Shown one piece after another: positions 8,946 through 19,677 of a stretch of DNA of 64,000 bases. Under the pieces are notes generated by a model. It was not told the DNA's origin. It made no database searches and worked only from the letters and a program-made list of their open reading frames with translations. The position numbers and the translations under genes are program-made. The DNA comes from Zopfochytrium polystomum (lineage: Eukaryota > Chytridiomycota > Chytridiomycetes > Chytridiales > Chytridiaceae), in the NCBI GenBank assembly GCA_025765615.1, contig JAIVFJ010000303.1, positions 1 through 64,000 of the forward strand, in the 5' to 3' direction. Each line of letters opens with the position of its first letter. Positions within the stretch are counted from its first letter, which is position 1.

Positions 8946-10337
8946 TGTGAGACTATACTCACTCCTTTGACCCTCGAATACAGGCCTTAGAGTGAAGGAA
9001 AGCAAACAACAGGCCAAAACTAACTTTATGTGGCTGATGTCTAGGAGTGTTTCAACCCAACTACTTGCCTAGTCCACGAAGTATCCCTACTCCTCTGTCT
9101 CACAGGGGTCTCTACACAAAGAGTAGAGGTTCAAAGGGGCAATCCTCTGAGGATTGGAGCAGGAGCACTGATGACTTGTGTGGCCACAGGCTGGTGTAAG
9201 GGGACACAGATGGGCGCTCCTGAGGGCACAACACAACTACAGATTAAAACAGAGAAGAGGGTAACAGGGGTTTTATCTTGCAAGTAGCCTCATCTAAAAC
9301 ACAGCAGTGGTGCAGTGGGACAGACAGGGTGCAGCCGGCACCTCTCACTGTGCAAGCGCTGAGGAATCTCCGTTGTCGCCAGCGACAGGGACGAACAGTT
9401 AGTAGCCGGACAGTGGGACAGACACGTCTCGGCCAGCGACCCTCGCCAAACAGCAGCTGAGGAACCATTGTCATCGTCCGTCCCGTCACGACCCAGTGCC
9501 CCTCGTCACTTGGAAAGCTGAAGGACACTTGCTGGGCATGGCAAAGGGGGAGAGAGGCGAGTTGACTATGTAGTGGTTGGAAGGTACGTAGCTGGGAACT
9601 CGATTTCGGAAACACCAGCAACCGCACAGGCACCCCACCGTGCGCCATTGGTGCGGTCACTCAACCGGCAGGTCACTGAAAAAAGAAAATATGTCAGAAA
9701 AACCCTGGTGCAACAGAAACTGTAAAGACAAAAGAAGCAAAAGCCGTCCCCATAATAAAGATGGTGTTCGGCAGAACTGACTGGTTAGCAGCAAGAGGCA
9801 CAAGACGGACCCAAACCTATTGTGACTGTCAGTTATTGTTCTCACAATACCCATGGGAGAGCAAGCCACCGCCAATGCAGACCCGGACGCTGGCTTGTGC
9901 TGATGACAAATACTTCGAGTATTAAGTGGAACAGAAACCCATTGTTAACAGTTTTCCTCCTCCTCTGCTCAAGCAGATAATACAGGAGAGGTTTTTACCC
10001 TGTGCCAGTCACGCTTGCCTAGCAACTATTACAGTGTGCATATCATCATTATGTATCAATTATTCACAACAGAGTTTTTTTCTCTTTCTCTCCAAGTTGG
10101 GGAGAAGAACCACCCACAAACGCACACCTCCACTTCATTCACTCCTTCCACTCACTCACTCAGAGTAGACTGTTTACAGATGGTTTGGACACAAATACAC
10201 TTTGATAACCCCTTGGACACTAAAGAACTGGGAATAAAAATAATAGAGGTCCTGATCCTTGCAGTTTCTGGCAAGTACCCTTGTTTTTGCCAATAAAAAC
10301 CCCAGAGTTATCACTGAGACCTTGGCGTACTCTCACA
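8946..10337 (+). mobile_element. LTR-like element, family A copy 2
   Basis: Starts TGTGAGACTATACTCACTCC and ends CGTACTCTCACA. It aligns along its length with copy 1 (4001-5440). Flanks GTGA (8942-8945) and GCGA (10338-10341) look like a 4-bp target duplication with one change. No long reading frame. The shared AACCCTGGTGCAAC, CCTTGCAGTTT and CCACTCACTCACT blocks confirm the family. Confidence 0.8.
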
Positions 10338-10814
10338 GCGAAGTGCAAGTGCAATTCTAAAGGAATGCTTTCTTGTTCGATCTGCAATCATTTCTTCCTA
10401 TTTTTACTTACACGTTTTATTGTTGCTAATATTCCCCTTTAAAGCAAAACTCGTGCTATCCTCAACGGCCCCGGCCTGCCAAAGATATGAAGAGGCGGGC
10501 TCTTGCCTTGGGCTCTTCTTGGAACGGTGAAGTTGCTCAATCAATAATCCGTGGTCTTTTTTTTTTTTTTAATTTTTTTTTCTTCTTTGGCCGTGTTCCA
10601 ATAAACGCCGTTTTTGGACAACGATTTGAGCCGATGAGGTGAGGGAAACGAGAAAAAAGAAAGAGAAAAGAAAAAGAAAAGAAAAAGTGAGAAAAGGTCC
10701 GAGATGGCGGACGAAAAGCGGGGGAAGGTTCCGCAGGCAAACAAACGAGGAGGGCGGTGGTGAAGGGGTACGGTAAGAAGTGGACGCACAACAAAGAAGA
10801 CTCGCCGGAACACG
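10338..10814. other. Intergenic, downstream of TMEM120
   Basis: Holds the 3' flank of the minus-strand TMEM120 gene, with a T-rich tract at 10558-10580 and an A/G-rich tract near 10650-10690. No gene recognised. Confidence 0.4.
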
Positions 10815-12943
10815 TCACTCCCTCTTCGCCCGGCCCCGACCCCCCGCACCGCTACCCGCCGCAGCAGCACCACCGCCCCGCCCCCGCGCCCGCGTTCCCC
10901 GCCGGTAATGCGTCCACAGCGCCGCCAGCGTCGCCGCCGCGTTGCCGCCGCCCAGCACGACCAGCAGCACCCCGGCCACCAGCGCCTGCCACGACGAGCG
11001 GCCCGCGCCCGGCCACCACCACAGCGCCAGGCACAGCCACCCGTTGTACGCCTGCCACGCCTGCCCGACCGCCAGGAACGGCACCAGCAAGCCCACGCCC
11101 GTGCCCGACGGCGGAACGCTGCCGCCGCCGCCGCCGGCGGTCTCCCCTGCCGCGGCGGCGGCCGTTTGCCGTCGTCGCCGCCGCTGTCGCGCTCGCGGCG
11201 GACACCTGGCCGCTGCCGCCCTCGCCCGTGGACGCCACCGCCGCCGCCGCCGGAGCGCCACCGCCGGACCCGCCCGACTCGTCCAGCGCCACGACCCCCG
11301 CCCGCGCCGCCCTCGCCGCCGACCGTGTCCATAGCGCGCGCGCGGTCCATCGCGACCAGCGTGTACAGCCGCCGCACCTGGTACCGGAACTGCAGGTACT
11401 GCACGGCGCCGAGGTACGCCGCGAACCCCAGCAGCGACCTGACCACCGCGCCGACCCTCCTCCCGTCCTCGTCGTCGTCGTCGTCGTTCGTTCCACCAGT
11501 AGAACCAGCGGCGGCCGCGGCCGCAGCCGCAGCCGCAGCAGAAGCCCACAGCTGCGGCCACCACAGCAAAAAGTCCCCCAGCAGCACGACCGACAGGTAC
11601 CGATGCGCGAACCACCACCAATGGATCCTGCTCCCGTTCGCGCGGAGCAAGTGCTCGCGCAGCGCGACGGTCGAGTGGTACGCGAGGTCGGCAAACAGGA
11701 ACGCGGCGGTCAGCAGCGGCGACGGCAGCGCGGCGGTGGGCGGGAGGGCCAGCGCGAGGGACGCGAGAAGGGTGAGGACGAGGGTTGCGGTGAGCTTGAA
11801 CAGCTCGGTTTCCTTCTTGTACCGCAGCCGCTGGGTGTAGGGGCGGATGACAAAGGGCGCGGACGCGCCGAGCGCGAGGCGGAGCAGCCGGTGCGCGGGT
11901 TTCGGCAGCGTCCCGTCGATCCGGCCGTACCGCCGTTGCACGGAGTGGGTTTGCTCGGCGAGGTAGGCGCGCGCGTCGGCGGCGGTGTCGAGGGGCCGGA
12001 GGAAGGACATGGCGCCGCCGGGGGAGTGGAGAGCGCGTCGAGGCGCCGAGGGGGAGAAAGGATGGGCGTGGGCGCGAGCGGCTGCGGACAGCGAGGTCGC
12101 GGAGCTGCTGCTGTTGCTGACGCGCGGCGGGCGAGGAGGAGGAGGAGGATGCGGGGCGCGGGGAGCGGCTGCTGCTTGGTGGCGGGGTGGAGAGCGCGAC
12201 GGACGCGGCGGCGAGGTACTCGCGCATGGTGGCGCGGTGGCGCGCGAGGTCTTGGATGCAGGCCGACTCTTCCGAGAGCACCTTTTGCGCGAGGGCGTTG
12301 GCGGCGGCGGCGCGTGCCTGGTTGTTGTTGTTGTTTTTTTTTTTTTTTTTTTTGTTTTTTTTTTTGTTAGTAGAAGGTTGTTTAGGCGGGCTGAGGTGTT
12401 TTTGTGACGCAGAACGAGTCTGTCAGGTCAGGCCCCGCTGCGGCGGACGGATGGATATAGCGAGGGAGACGACAATGTTCCACAGCGGAGACACGTTGAT
12501 TTCTTTGGCAGGGACCACGGCCGGGGGGGGTGGCGAGCAGAACAGTTTGAAGTCGAGGTGGGACGGGGTATGAGGACGGGCAGACCGGGCGGGGGTCTCG
12601 TCACGCCACCCGTTCGCGCCCGGGTTGGTGAGGCTGCCCACGCGACGACGATCGATTGGCAACGGCAACGGAAAAAAAAAGGGAAAAAAAAAGAAAGAAA
12701 GACAGAGGAAATCAATACCTCGAGCACACGCAGGTGGTTAAGCAGGGCGTCGCCGTCGCGCACGGCGGCGAGGACAGCGGCGTCTTCGTCGTCGCCGTCG
12801 TCGGCGTCGTCTTTGTCGTTGTCGGCGTCCTTGCGGCGGTCGTGGGCGGCGGCATCGGTGGCGGCATCGGCGGCGGCATTGGCGGCCTCGTCGCCGTCGT
12901 CGCCAGGACGGCTTGCTGGTGCTGCTGCTGCTGCTTCGCTCAT
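10815..12943 (-). CDS. TMEM120 (TMPIT/TACAN) family membrane protein
   Basis: Exon 1 is 12943-12719. A 401-nt intron follows (GTATTG...CAACCAG), then exon 2 is 12317-10815. The N-terminus is acidic and Ala-rich and leads into a helical, coiled-coil-like stretch. The membrane part has RLRYKKETELFKLT, then SRIHWWWFAHRYLSV, QYLQFRYQVRRLYTLVA and a C-terminal LLVPFLAVGQAWQAYNGW block, in the family's order. TMEM120 proteins are six-pass, bind coenzyme A and have an ELOVL-like fold. Three shifts of one extra base are needed: a C5/G5 run around 12020-12055, a G5 run near DTVGGEGG, and a G4 run before GGGGSVPPSG. Removing them gives 575 codons. Family call strong, exact frame tentative. Confidence 0.8.
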
Positions 12944-13065
12944 TTTTTTGGGTTTTTTTTTTTTTCTACTTTTTTCGTTTGTTTTCTTTGGTTCTCTTTC
13001 CCGTTTTTTGTTTCGTTTTTTCTCTCTCCCTTGATTTTTCTCTGTGGCAATGTCTCACTCACTCC

Positions 13066-13100
<35 letters not shown>

Positions 13101-13254
13101 GCGGTCCCTGACTCAAATTCAAAAAAAAAAAAAGATGACAAATCTGTTTCTCCTAATTGCCTACCCCACCCAGATCGATCCGCACACACAACTTTCCGCC
13201 CCTTCCCTGCCCTTCCCTGCAAAATAAACACTCTCAACCAAATTCAAACACAAT

Positions 13255-15316
13255 TCAAAACTCGTACTGGTACTCGGCCGCAACCTCCCACCGCGACCCG
13301 GGCGCCGCCGCCCCCACGTACTTTACAAACTTGAGCACCCCGGGCTCGCGCAGCGCAAGGCTCAGCGCGTTCGAGCTCGCTGACACCGACAGCAGCGCGC
13401 CGCCGTCGCCCGTGTTATTCTTGCCGCTCGCCTTGCCGTACCCGCCGTCGTCGGCTGCGCCACGGTACTGCGCCGGGTCGTCGTTGCCCTCGTCCGCCGC
13501 CATGTAGCACTCGAACCCGCCCACGTCGTCCGACGCCCACACCCTCGCCGTCCCCGCGCTGTCGTCGCGCACAAAGCACAGCGTCGCGTCGAGAACTCCG
13601 AGAGGCGGTTCTTCCTCTTCCTCCTCCTTCGAAGAAGAAGAAGAAGAAGAAGAAGGAAACCCCGGCGTCGGCGTCGCAAGCGTGTAGTCCATCCCCGGAC
13701 GGAACCGCGCCGTCCGCGTCCGCACGCCCATCGGCTTGGCGCTGGTAACGAGGTACAGGAACCGCCGGAACGCCGCCGACGGCACCAGCTCGCGCTGCAC
13801 CCGCAACAGCAGCGCCGCCGCCGCGTCCTGCTCGTCTCCGTCGCGCTTACCACTCTCGCCCTCGTCGAGCTCCAGGAACCGCTGCTTGTGCGCAGGCCCG
13901 CGCTCCACCCACCCGCCGCGCACCCCCGCCGCATAGTCCGGCGGCGGCGGCTGTCGGCTCATACCGACGTCGTCCGAGTCCCGCCACCCGAGCCCGTCCG
14001 CCGCGTCCGCCGCCCGCGTCGCCGCACGCACCGCGGCCGCGAGCTCCGCGCGCAGAAACTCGCGCAGCTGCACCGCCGACTCGGCAACGAAGCGCGCGTT
14101 CAGCGACGCGATCGTCGGTGCCGAGAGGTACGTCGGGTTCACAAACTCGGCGAGCGTCGCGACTTCGCTGGGCGTTAGCGGCGCGTCGTCCGCGTCGTCG
14201 GGGATGCTATCGTCGGAGGAAGACGACGAGTCCGGCCCGCCGCGGAACGAGAGCGGCGGCAGTGCCGCGAACGGCCGCCCGTCGTCCGCCATCAGCTGCT
14301 CCAGCGACGCCTCCGCCGTGTTCTCCTCCAAGCCCTCCGCGGCCCCTTCCTCCTCCCAATCCTCCCCCTCTTCCCCCTCCCCCAACGGCTCCACAAGCTC
14401 GTCCTCCGGCTGCCTAAAATGAAACCACCCCGAAATGCTCGGCCTCTCCCTCCCCTCCTTCACCGCCAGCACCTCCGACACCGCGTGGAACGACAACCCG
14501 GGCTGCACCGCAAACATCGCCACCTCGTTCCACCGCGGCACCACCACCTTCTCTGGCCGCACCGCCGGCGTGCCCCGCGACACCACCGGGTACAGCTCCA
14601 GCGCCCCGCCGTCCGCCGCCGTCCAACCCCGCGGCCCGGTTCCCCCGTCGCCGTCCTCCTCCTCCTCCACGAGGTACACGATATACGACACGGCGCGGCT
14701 CCCAATCACGTCGTCGTGGCAGAGCAAATGACACCCCTTCGCGTACCGGTTATGCGACAAATCCCGCTTCGTCGCGCTCAGGCTCCCCCGCTTCAACCCG
14801 CACACCCGCTCTACGAACCGCCGGAAGGTCCGCGAGTACAGCGCGTCGCGGAGCCGCCGCAGGCTCGGCAGCAGCCGCGCCTCGGCGGCGGGGAGCCCGT
14901 CGAGGTTCGCGAGGTCGCCGGTTTGGAGGACCCGGTAGATGTCGGTTTCTTTGTGGGTTGCGTGCAGGTGCGTGAGGCATTCTTGGCGGGCGGAGCGGAG
15001 GAGGGACGGGGGTGAAGAGGGCAGGGAGGAGGGCGTGCCGGTAGGGGGTGGAGGCGAGGTATTGGGCGCGGAGGGCGCGCGCGGAGGAGGGGGAGAGGGC
15101 GCAGGGGCGGAAGGCGGAGGCGATGGGGTCTTCTGGTGTCGGGGCGGCGGAGGCGGTGGTGGATTCGGAGGACACCTTGAGGCGCTTGGGCGCTCTGGTG
15201 GAGGATGAACCTCCTTCGCTGTCGATGTCGTGGTTGTCGTGGTGGTTGCTGTTGTCGGCGGAGGCGGCGACCGCAGCGGCGGTCGAGGACGGCGACAACG
15301 ACGAAGGAGGGCTCAT
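13255..15316 (-). CDS. TPA1: TPA1/OGFOD1-type prolyl 3,4-dihydroxylase
   Basis: Single exon, 687 codons once one base is removed from a G5 run at 15008-15012 (+ strand). It acts on the conserved proline of ribosomal protein uS12 (family knowledge). N-terminal Ser/Asp-rich region, then KETDIYRVLQTGDLANLDGL. The Fe(II) site is HDDVIG (His, Asp) with the distal His in LSFHAVSEV, and the 2-oxoglutarate Arg is in RPSISGWFH. The second, non-catalytic double-stranded beta-helix domain ends GGFECYMAADE, LSLALREPGVLKFVKYV and APGSRWEVAAEY, the diagnostic TPA1 C-terminus. It lies tandem with TMEM120, upstream of it. Confidence 0.9.
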
Positions 15317-15341
15317 GGTGTGTGTGTTCTTTCTTTCTTTC

Positions 15342-15373
<32 letters not shown>

Positions 15374-16127
15374 TTTTTTTTGTTTCCTTCGAACTTTCTT
15401 GTGTTGCTTTGATGCGACCAAAAATGACTCTGTGTGACGGACGACAAGGGTCGATGGCATAGTCCGTATCGAATCAGCTATAGCGTCTAGCCGCGGGGGA
15501 ACAACGGCCGTAGGTCCAAGTATTTACCAGCACTCACCCAACATTCACGATCCACGCTCCCGCCGCGGGTGGCTTTCAAGAGTCCACAAACCCTCTCTGC
15601 GTTGACCGGTCCGCCAGGTTTTTCCATGGACCTCTTTTTGCACTTGAGGGCCAAAGAATCCCCAGCGAGTTCAGTGTCAGGCTTGGCGACAGTCAGGTTG
15701 GAGGAATTGAAGAGGGGGCCTTAACGCAGGCTTTCTCCGCGGTAAGCAAAACAAATCCAACTTCTTAGAGATGGCATTTAGCGGCTCTGGTTACGGATGA
15801 GGCTGCTTCTCCCAGGGCTGCTATTTATGGGGAAAGGCATTAAGAGAAGTGGTACATAGTCTATGCAGACTTCATTAACCTGCACTCAATTAGACTTTCT
15901 GATGGACCAAATCCGTTGCGTTGTTGGTCAGCGTAGATGACAAATGCGGCCAGTGTATCACATCCATGGTCACATTCGTGTGAAGGAAAAGGAAAGGTCC
16001 CAATCGTGTCTTGGACTCGGCCAAATGCGGTGTTTTCCGCCCTTTCGCCGTGACGCCGGCCTTTTTGGTTTACTTGAAAACAGGCGGCTAATGGGCTGGG
16101 GTTAGTGAGGATTTTTGTGCGATCGCT
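15317..16127. other. Intergenic upstream of TPA1
   Basis: Contains a pyrimidine/poly-T tract at about 15330-15382, just upstream of the TPA1 ATG, then unique sequence with no recognised gene up to the truncated family A element. Confidence 0.4.
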
Positions 16128-17310
16128 CAGGCACTAGTAGATCGAGCTCTCAGGTGTCGGGGGCCATGCTACCAGCCACCAACACCCCTCGCAAGGTCGA
16201 CGATGCCATCACTGTCGCCTCTGCGGCAGGCGAGCGCCTGTGATCCTCACTCCAACACAGAGCCAGCAGCGTCACATAGTCGGTGCTGGGGCCAGCTTCA
16301 TCCCACACCCGCGGCCCCTTAAGAGGAGCCCCCAATGGGACCGTGTACTCACCTGGGTGTGTAGCACCTCTCACTACCCTCGCTGTTGTGAGTCAGATGG
16401 ATTTGAAGGGACTCTGTATTGGTGCCAAAGGACAGAAATCAGATTGAAGAAAAAAGCAAAAAGAGAAATGGCCCAAAAACAGAGAGAGAGAAAATTGACA
16501 AGTAACCCCGCATCCACCACAAATGCTAAATGCTTCAAGTCCCCCCAACCCTATGCGTTTATGTACAAGTGCCAAAAATAAATAATAAATTAGGAGGGCT
16601 TGGGGTATGGCCTGTCAGGCACCCATCCCTAGGCAGTCAGGCAGTCTCCGTTAGTCACCGAAAAAGAAAATATGTTGAGAAAACCCTGGCGCAACGGAAA
16701 CTATTAAGACGAAAGTAGTAAAAGCAGGCCCAATAATAAAGACAGGTTAGCTGCAAATACACTTTGATAATGCCTTGTGTTAGGCGGAACTGACTGGTTA
16801 GCAGCAAGAGGCACAAGACGGACCCAAACCTATTGTGACTGTCAGTTATCGTTCTCACGATGCCCATGGGAGTGCGAGCCACTGCCAATGCAGACCTGGG
16901 CTGATGACAATACTCTGAGTATTAAGTGGAATGGAAACCGGAAACCCAGTGTCAACAGTTTTCCTCCTCCTCTGCTCAAGCAGATAATATAGGAGAGGTT
17001 TTTACCCTGTGCCGGTCACGCTTGCCTTGCAACTATTACAGCGTGTATATCATCATCATGTACCAATAATTCATGACAGAGAGTTTTTCCTTTCTCTCCA
17101 AGTTGGGGAGAAGGACCACTCACAAACACACATCTCCACTTCATTCACTCCTTCCACTCACTCACTCAGAGTAGACTGTTTACACCTTGGGAACTAAGGA
17201 ACCAGGAATAATAATAGGAGTCCTGATCCTTGCAGTTTTATGACAGGTATGCCTGTTTTTGCAAATTAAATCCCTAGACTTCATCACTGAGACCTTGGTG
17301 TAGTCTCACA
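16128..17310 (+). mobile_element. LTR-like element, family A copy 3, 5' truncated
   Basis: Aligns with family A from the TAGATCGAxCTCTCAGGTGTC block onward and ends exactly at TAGTCTCACA (17310). About 0.6 kb of the left end, including TGTGAGACTA, is missing. Its right end abuts reverse-transcriptase sequence. Confidence 0.7.
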
Positions 17311-18120
17311 TACAGGATGCGGAGGTCGCAGGAGAGTTGCACGCGGAGGTGGGTTGGAGAAAGTGACATTGCGCTGGATCCAGAGGGTGCCAAGAGCCTG
17401 TGGGGAAATCTGAGGTAGTGTTGCCGCCAGGTAATGGTGCCTTGTTGTGAGAGGTGTTGGCAGCGGAAATGAAGATTTTGCAGGTATGTTGTTGTGCGAC
17501 TGGTATTCATAGACGATGTTGGCCTGCTGCTGAAGGTCAAGGAGCGAGGTTGAGAGTGTGTTGGTGTCGTCCACCAGGGCAAAACCGGAGACTGAGACTG
17601 GGGGGTCAGGCGAGATGAGGGGGGCAGGTATTGTAGGCGGCGTGGTGACTGCAAATGTGATGCTGCGGGTGTGCTTGTCGAGGGCGCAGAGGACCGGGTC
17701 CCAGAAGATTCACCAGCCAAGGGGGCCCTCCAAGGACCCTTGCTGGATCATGGTGCCAATGGGGAAGGTTGGAGAAGGGCCAAAGGCAGTAATGACAAAG
17801 GAGCAAAACCAAGCTTTGGTTTTGACCTGCATGCGGATGTAAGACTCAGGGAGGCGAATATGGTAACAGGCAGAAAAAAGGCCAGCAGCAGGTGTGCTGT
17901 CAAAGGCCTTCTTGATGTTGTTGAGAAGGAGCAAGAGGGAAGAGTAGGTTTCATGACAAGCAGAGCGAACTAAAGAAGGGGGTCAGGAGAGGAGCCAGGG
18001 AGGGCAGAGAAGTTACAGCCTTGAGAATCTCTGGGGAAGTGGAGAGGATTTGGGATAAGCAATGAAGGCGGACACCCTGAACTACTTGGCAGCTGTTATG
18101 AATCACCATCTGGAAACCTC

Positions 18121-18300
18121 TGGAACCTTCTAGAACATTCCTTCATGGAACCTTCCGGAACCTTCTAGAACATTCCTTCATGGAACCTTCTGGAACCTTC
18201 TGGAACCTTCTGGAACATTCTAGAACATTCCTTCATGGAACCTTCCGGAACCTTCTAGAACATTCCTTCATGGAACCTTGTGGAACCTTCTGGAACCTTC
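18121..18300 (+). promoter_or_regulatory. Expanded heat-shock-element-like array (180 bp)
   Basis: Near-continuous alternation of GAA and TTC at 5-nt phase. Blocks such as GGAACCTTCCGGAACCTTC continue directly into TAGAACATTCC, giving six consecutive alternating pentamers. Three pentamers already make a strong HSF site (established). The array is a tandem expansion of units seen fewer times in copy 1 and not at all in the 42.5-kb fragment. It ends about 110 bp upstream of the TATA box. Confidence 0.7.
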
Positions 18301-18410
18301 TTTGCTTTCCTGACTTGTCTTGTTGTCATTGGTATCATTGGTATCATTGTATTACTAATTGCTCTTTCTGGAACTTTCTTTGAGCCTTGACAAGGAAGAC
18401 CCTCAAAAGG

Positions 18411-18417
18411 TATAAAA
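18411..18417 (+). promoter_or_regulatory. TATA box of LTR-B
   Basis: TATAAAA followed by GGGGGATG. The same element is at about 5500 in copy 1 and is altered to TTATGC in the inverted copy 3. Its place in the middle of the LTR is typical of a U3 promoter. Confidence 0.6.
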
Positions 18418-18649
18418 GGGGGATGGGGGACCTGTCCCATCCCTCAAGTGAATTATTGTTTCCAATACAATCATCACTCCTCTCAGTTCCTTGTCTGCCT
18501 TGTCCTGTCCTGCCCTGTTCCTGACAGCAGCGAGTTCACAGAGGCGGATGGGCCGAAGGTTAGTTACATTACCCCCCAAGCATCTTTCTTTGGGATCGGG
18601 AAAATGTCAGTGAGGGTCCATGTGGAGGGAACATTGAGGACATGGAAGG

Positions 18650-18950
18650 TGTCAGGAACAGGGCAGGACAGGACAAGGCAGACAAGGAACTGAGAGAAGT
18701 GATGATTGTATTGGAAACAATAATTCATTTGAGGAATGGGACAGGTCCCCCATCCCCCTTTTATGCTCTTTGAGAGTCTTCATTGTCAAAATTCAAGGAC
18801 AGTTCCAGAAAGAACAATCGGTAATACAATGATACCAATGATACCAATGACAACAACAAGGCAAGTCAGGAAAGCAAAGAAGGTTCCACAAGGTTCCATG
18901 AAGGAATGTTCTAGAAGGTTTCAGAGGTTTCCAGAGGGTGATTCATAACA
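18650..18950 (-). mobile_element. Solo LTR, family B copy 3 (inverted)
   Basis: Reverse complement of the family: starts TGTCAGGAACAGG on the + strand and ends GATTCATAACA. Bounds are TG/CA, but flanking 5-mers (GAAGG, CTGTT) do not match, so this copy arose by recombination or its flanks have decayed. It forms an inverted pair with copy 2, 123 bp apart. A reduced GAA/TTC array lies at about 18876-18925. Confidence 0.8.
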
Positions 18951-19208
18951 CTGTTCGATTTAATCTGTTCGATCTCCTTGATGTGCAGGTGGGGGACGTG
19001 ATCGTCAGGTAATTAAAAGGATCCGAAAGGGATGGTGCGTGGGTGCTGACCTGATGGGGCACAAGGGCGGATCGGGCATGCTGGAGAGGTGAGGCGACGG
19101 GCAGATGCGACGGGTGGAACTGCTGGGACGGTGGCAGTTGGAGGTGTGGCACAGTCGGTTGACCAGGGTGGTCAGTGTACCAATTGGTGGAGGTAGATTT
19201 GTCACCTC

Positions 19209-19459
19209 AATGCATGTTGCTGCAACACCCCACACGACACGCATTGATGCACGCTCCGCCGTCCTTCTGTTGGAAACACCAATCGGCGCGACGCAGGCAA
19301 AAGAAAGGCCCACGCAAATCGTGAAATGAAAAATGCATGTAGCTGCAACACCCCCCACACGATAAGCATTGATGCACGCGCTCCGCCGTCCTTTTATTGG
19401 AAACTACAATCGGCGCGACGCAGTGAAAGGACAGGCCCGCGCAAATGCTAAAATGAAAA
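19209..19459. repeat. Two-unit tandem duplication, about 123 bp per unit
   Basis: Both units begin AATGCATGT(T/A)GCTGCAACACC, share GCATTGATGCACGC, CCGCCGTCCTT and CAATCGGCGCGACGCA, and end near (G/C)TxAAATGAAAA. The units differ by several substitutions and small indels, so the duplication is not recent. No coding function seen. Confidence 0.7.
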
Positions 19460-19677
19460 CAGGCGACGGTGCCCGCGCCACTCACATCACAACCCAGCCG
19501 GTGGACGACGGCAGACGACATAACAGTACGAAGTCATCCCCCTCTCTCTCCCCTTCTCGCATGTTGCCCTCGCTGATCAAACCAGCCCCCAGACGCCTCA
19601 TACGCTAGCGGAAACTGTTAACCCCCGCTTCAACGTGTTTGTGCCGTCACGAGTGCGAGCATTGACGAATGGGTCCA

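Larger units (their letters stand above)
18094..18526 (+). mobile_element. Solo LTR, family B copy 2 (433 bp)
   Basis: TGTTATGAATC...TTCCTGACA with a perfect 5-bp target-site duplication, GCAGC (18089-18093 and 18527-18531). It lies inside the reverse-transcriptase remnant. Longer than copy 1 because the GAA/TTC pentamer array is expanded. It keeps the site GTATTACTAATTGC uninterrupted, the same place where element A is inserted in copy 1. A TATA box lies at 18411-18417, and a pyrimidine-rich CTTGTCTGCCTTGTCC 3' part leads to the end. Confidence 0.9.
17311..18649 (-). pseudogene. Decayed reverse transcriptase, interrupted by LTR-B copy 2
   Basis: Read on the minus strand from 18649: TDIFPIPKKDA, then a degraded (L)RPIRLCEL (fingers), the LTR insertion, then NNIKKAFDSTPA (motif A region), IGTMIQQGSLEGP (motif B region) and GFALVDDTNTLSTSL (motif C, VDD in place of the common YADD). 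Order and spacing fit a non-LTR-type or related RT. Stops and frame changes run throughout, and the 3' end is cut by element A. Resemblance to RTs of early-diverging fungi is an impression, not a search result. Confidence 0.7.

Noticed and set aside
4001..10337. A full-length LTR retrotransposon with element A copies 1 and 2 as its two LTRs and 5441-8945 as its interior
   Set aside because: Copy 1 has its own TTAC duplication inside LTR-B, LTR-B sequence continues right after it, and the interior contains bacterial-like pieces and a tRNA, not gag-pol.
10908..12407. Long plus-strand frames opposite TMEM120 and TPA1
   Set aside because: They are Arg/Pro/Ala-rich shadows of GC-rich coding DNA on the other strand and show no family motifs.
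15330..15382. Transcription terminator from the poly-T tract
   Set aside because: It lies just upstream of the TPA1 start codon, and similar tracts occur throughout introns and spacers, so it is simple sequence rather than a defined terminator.
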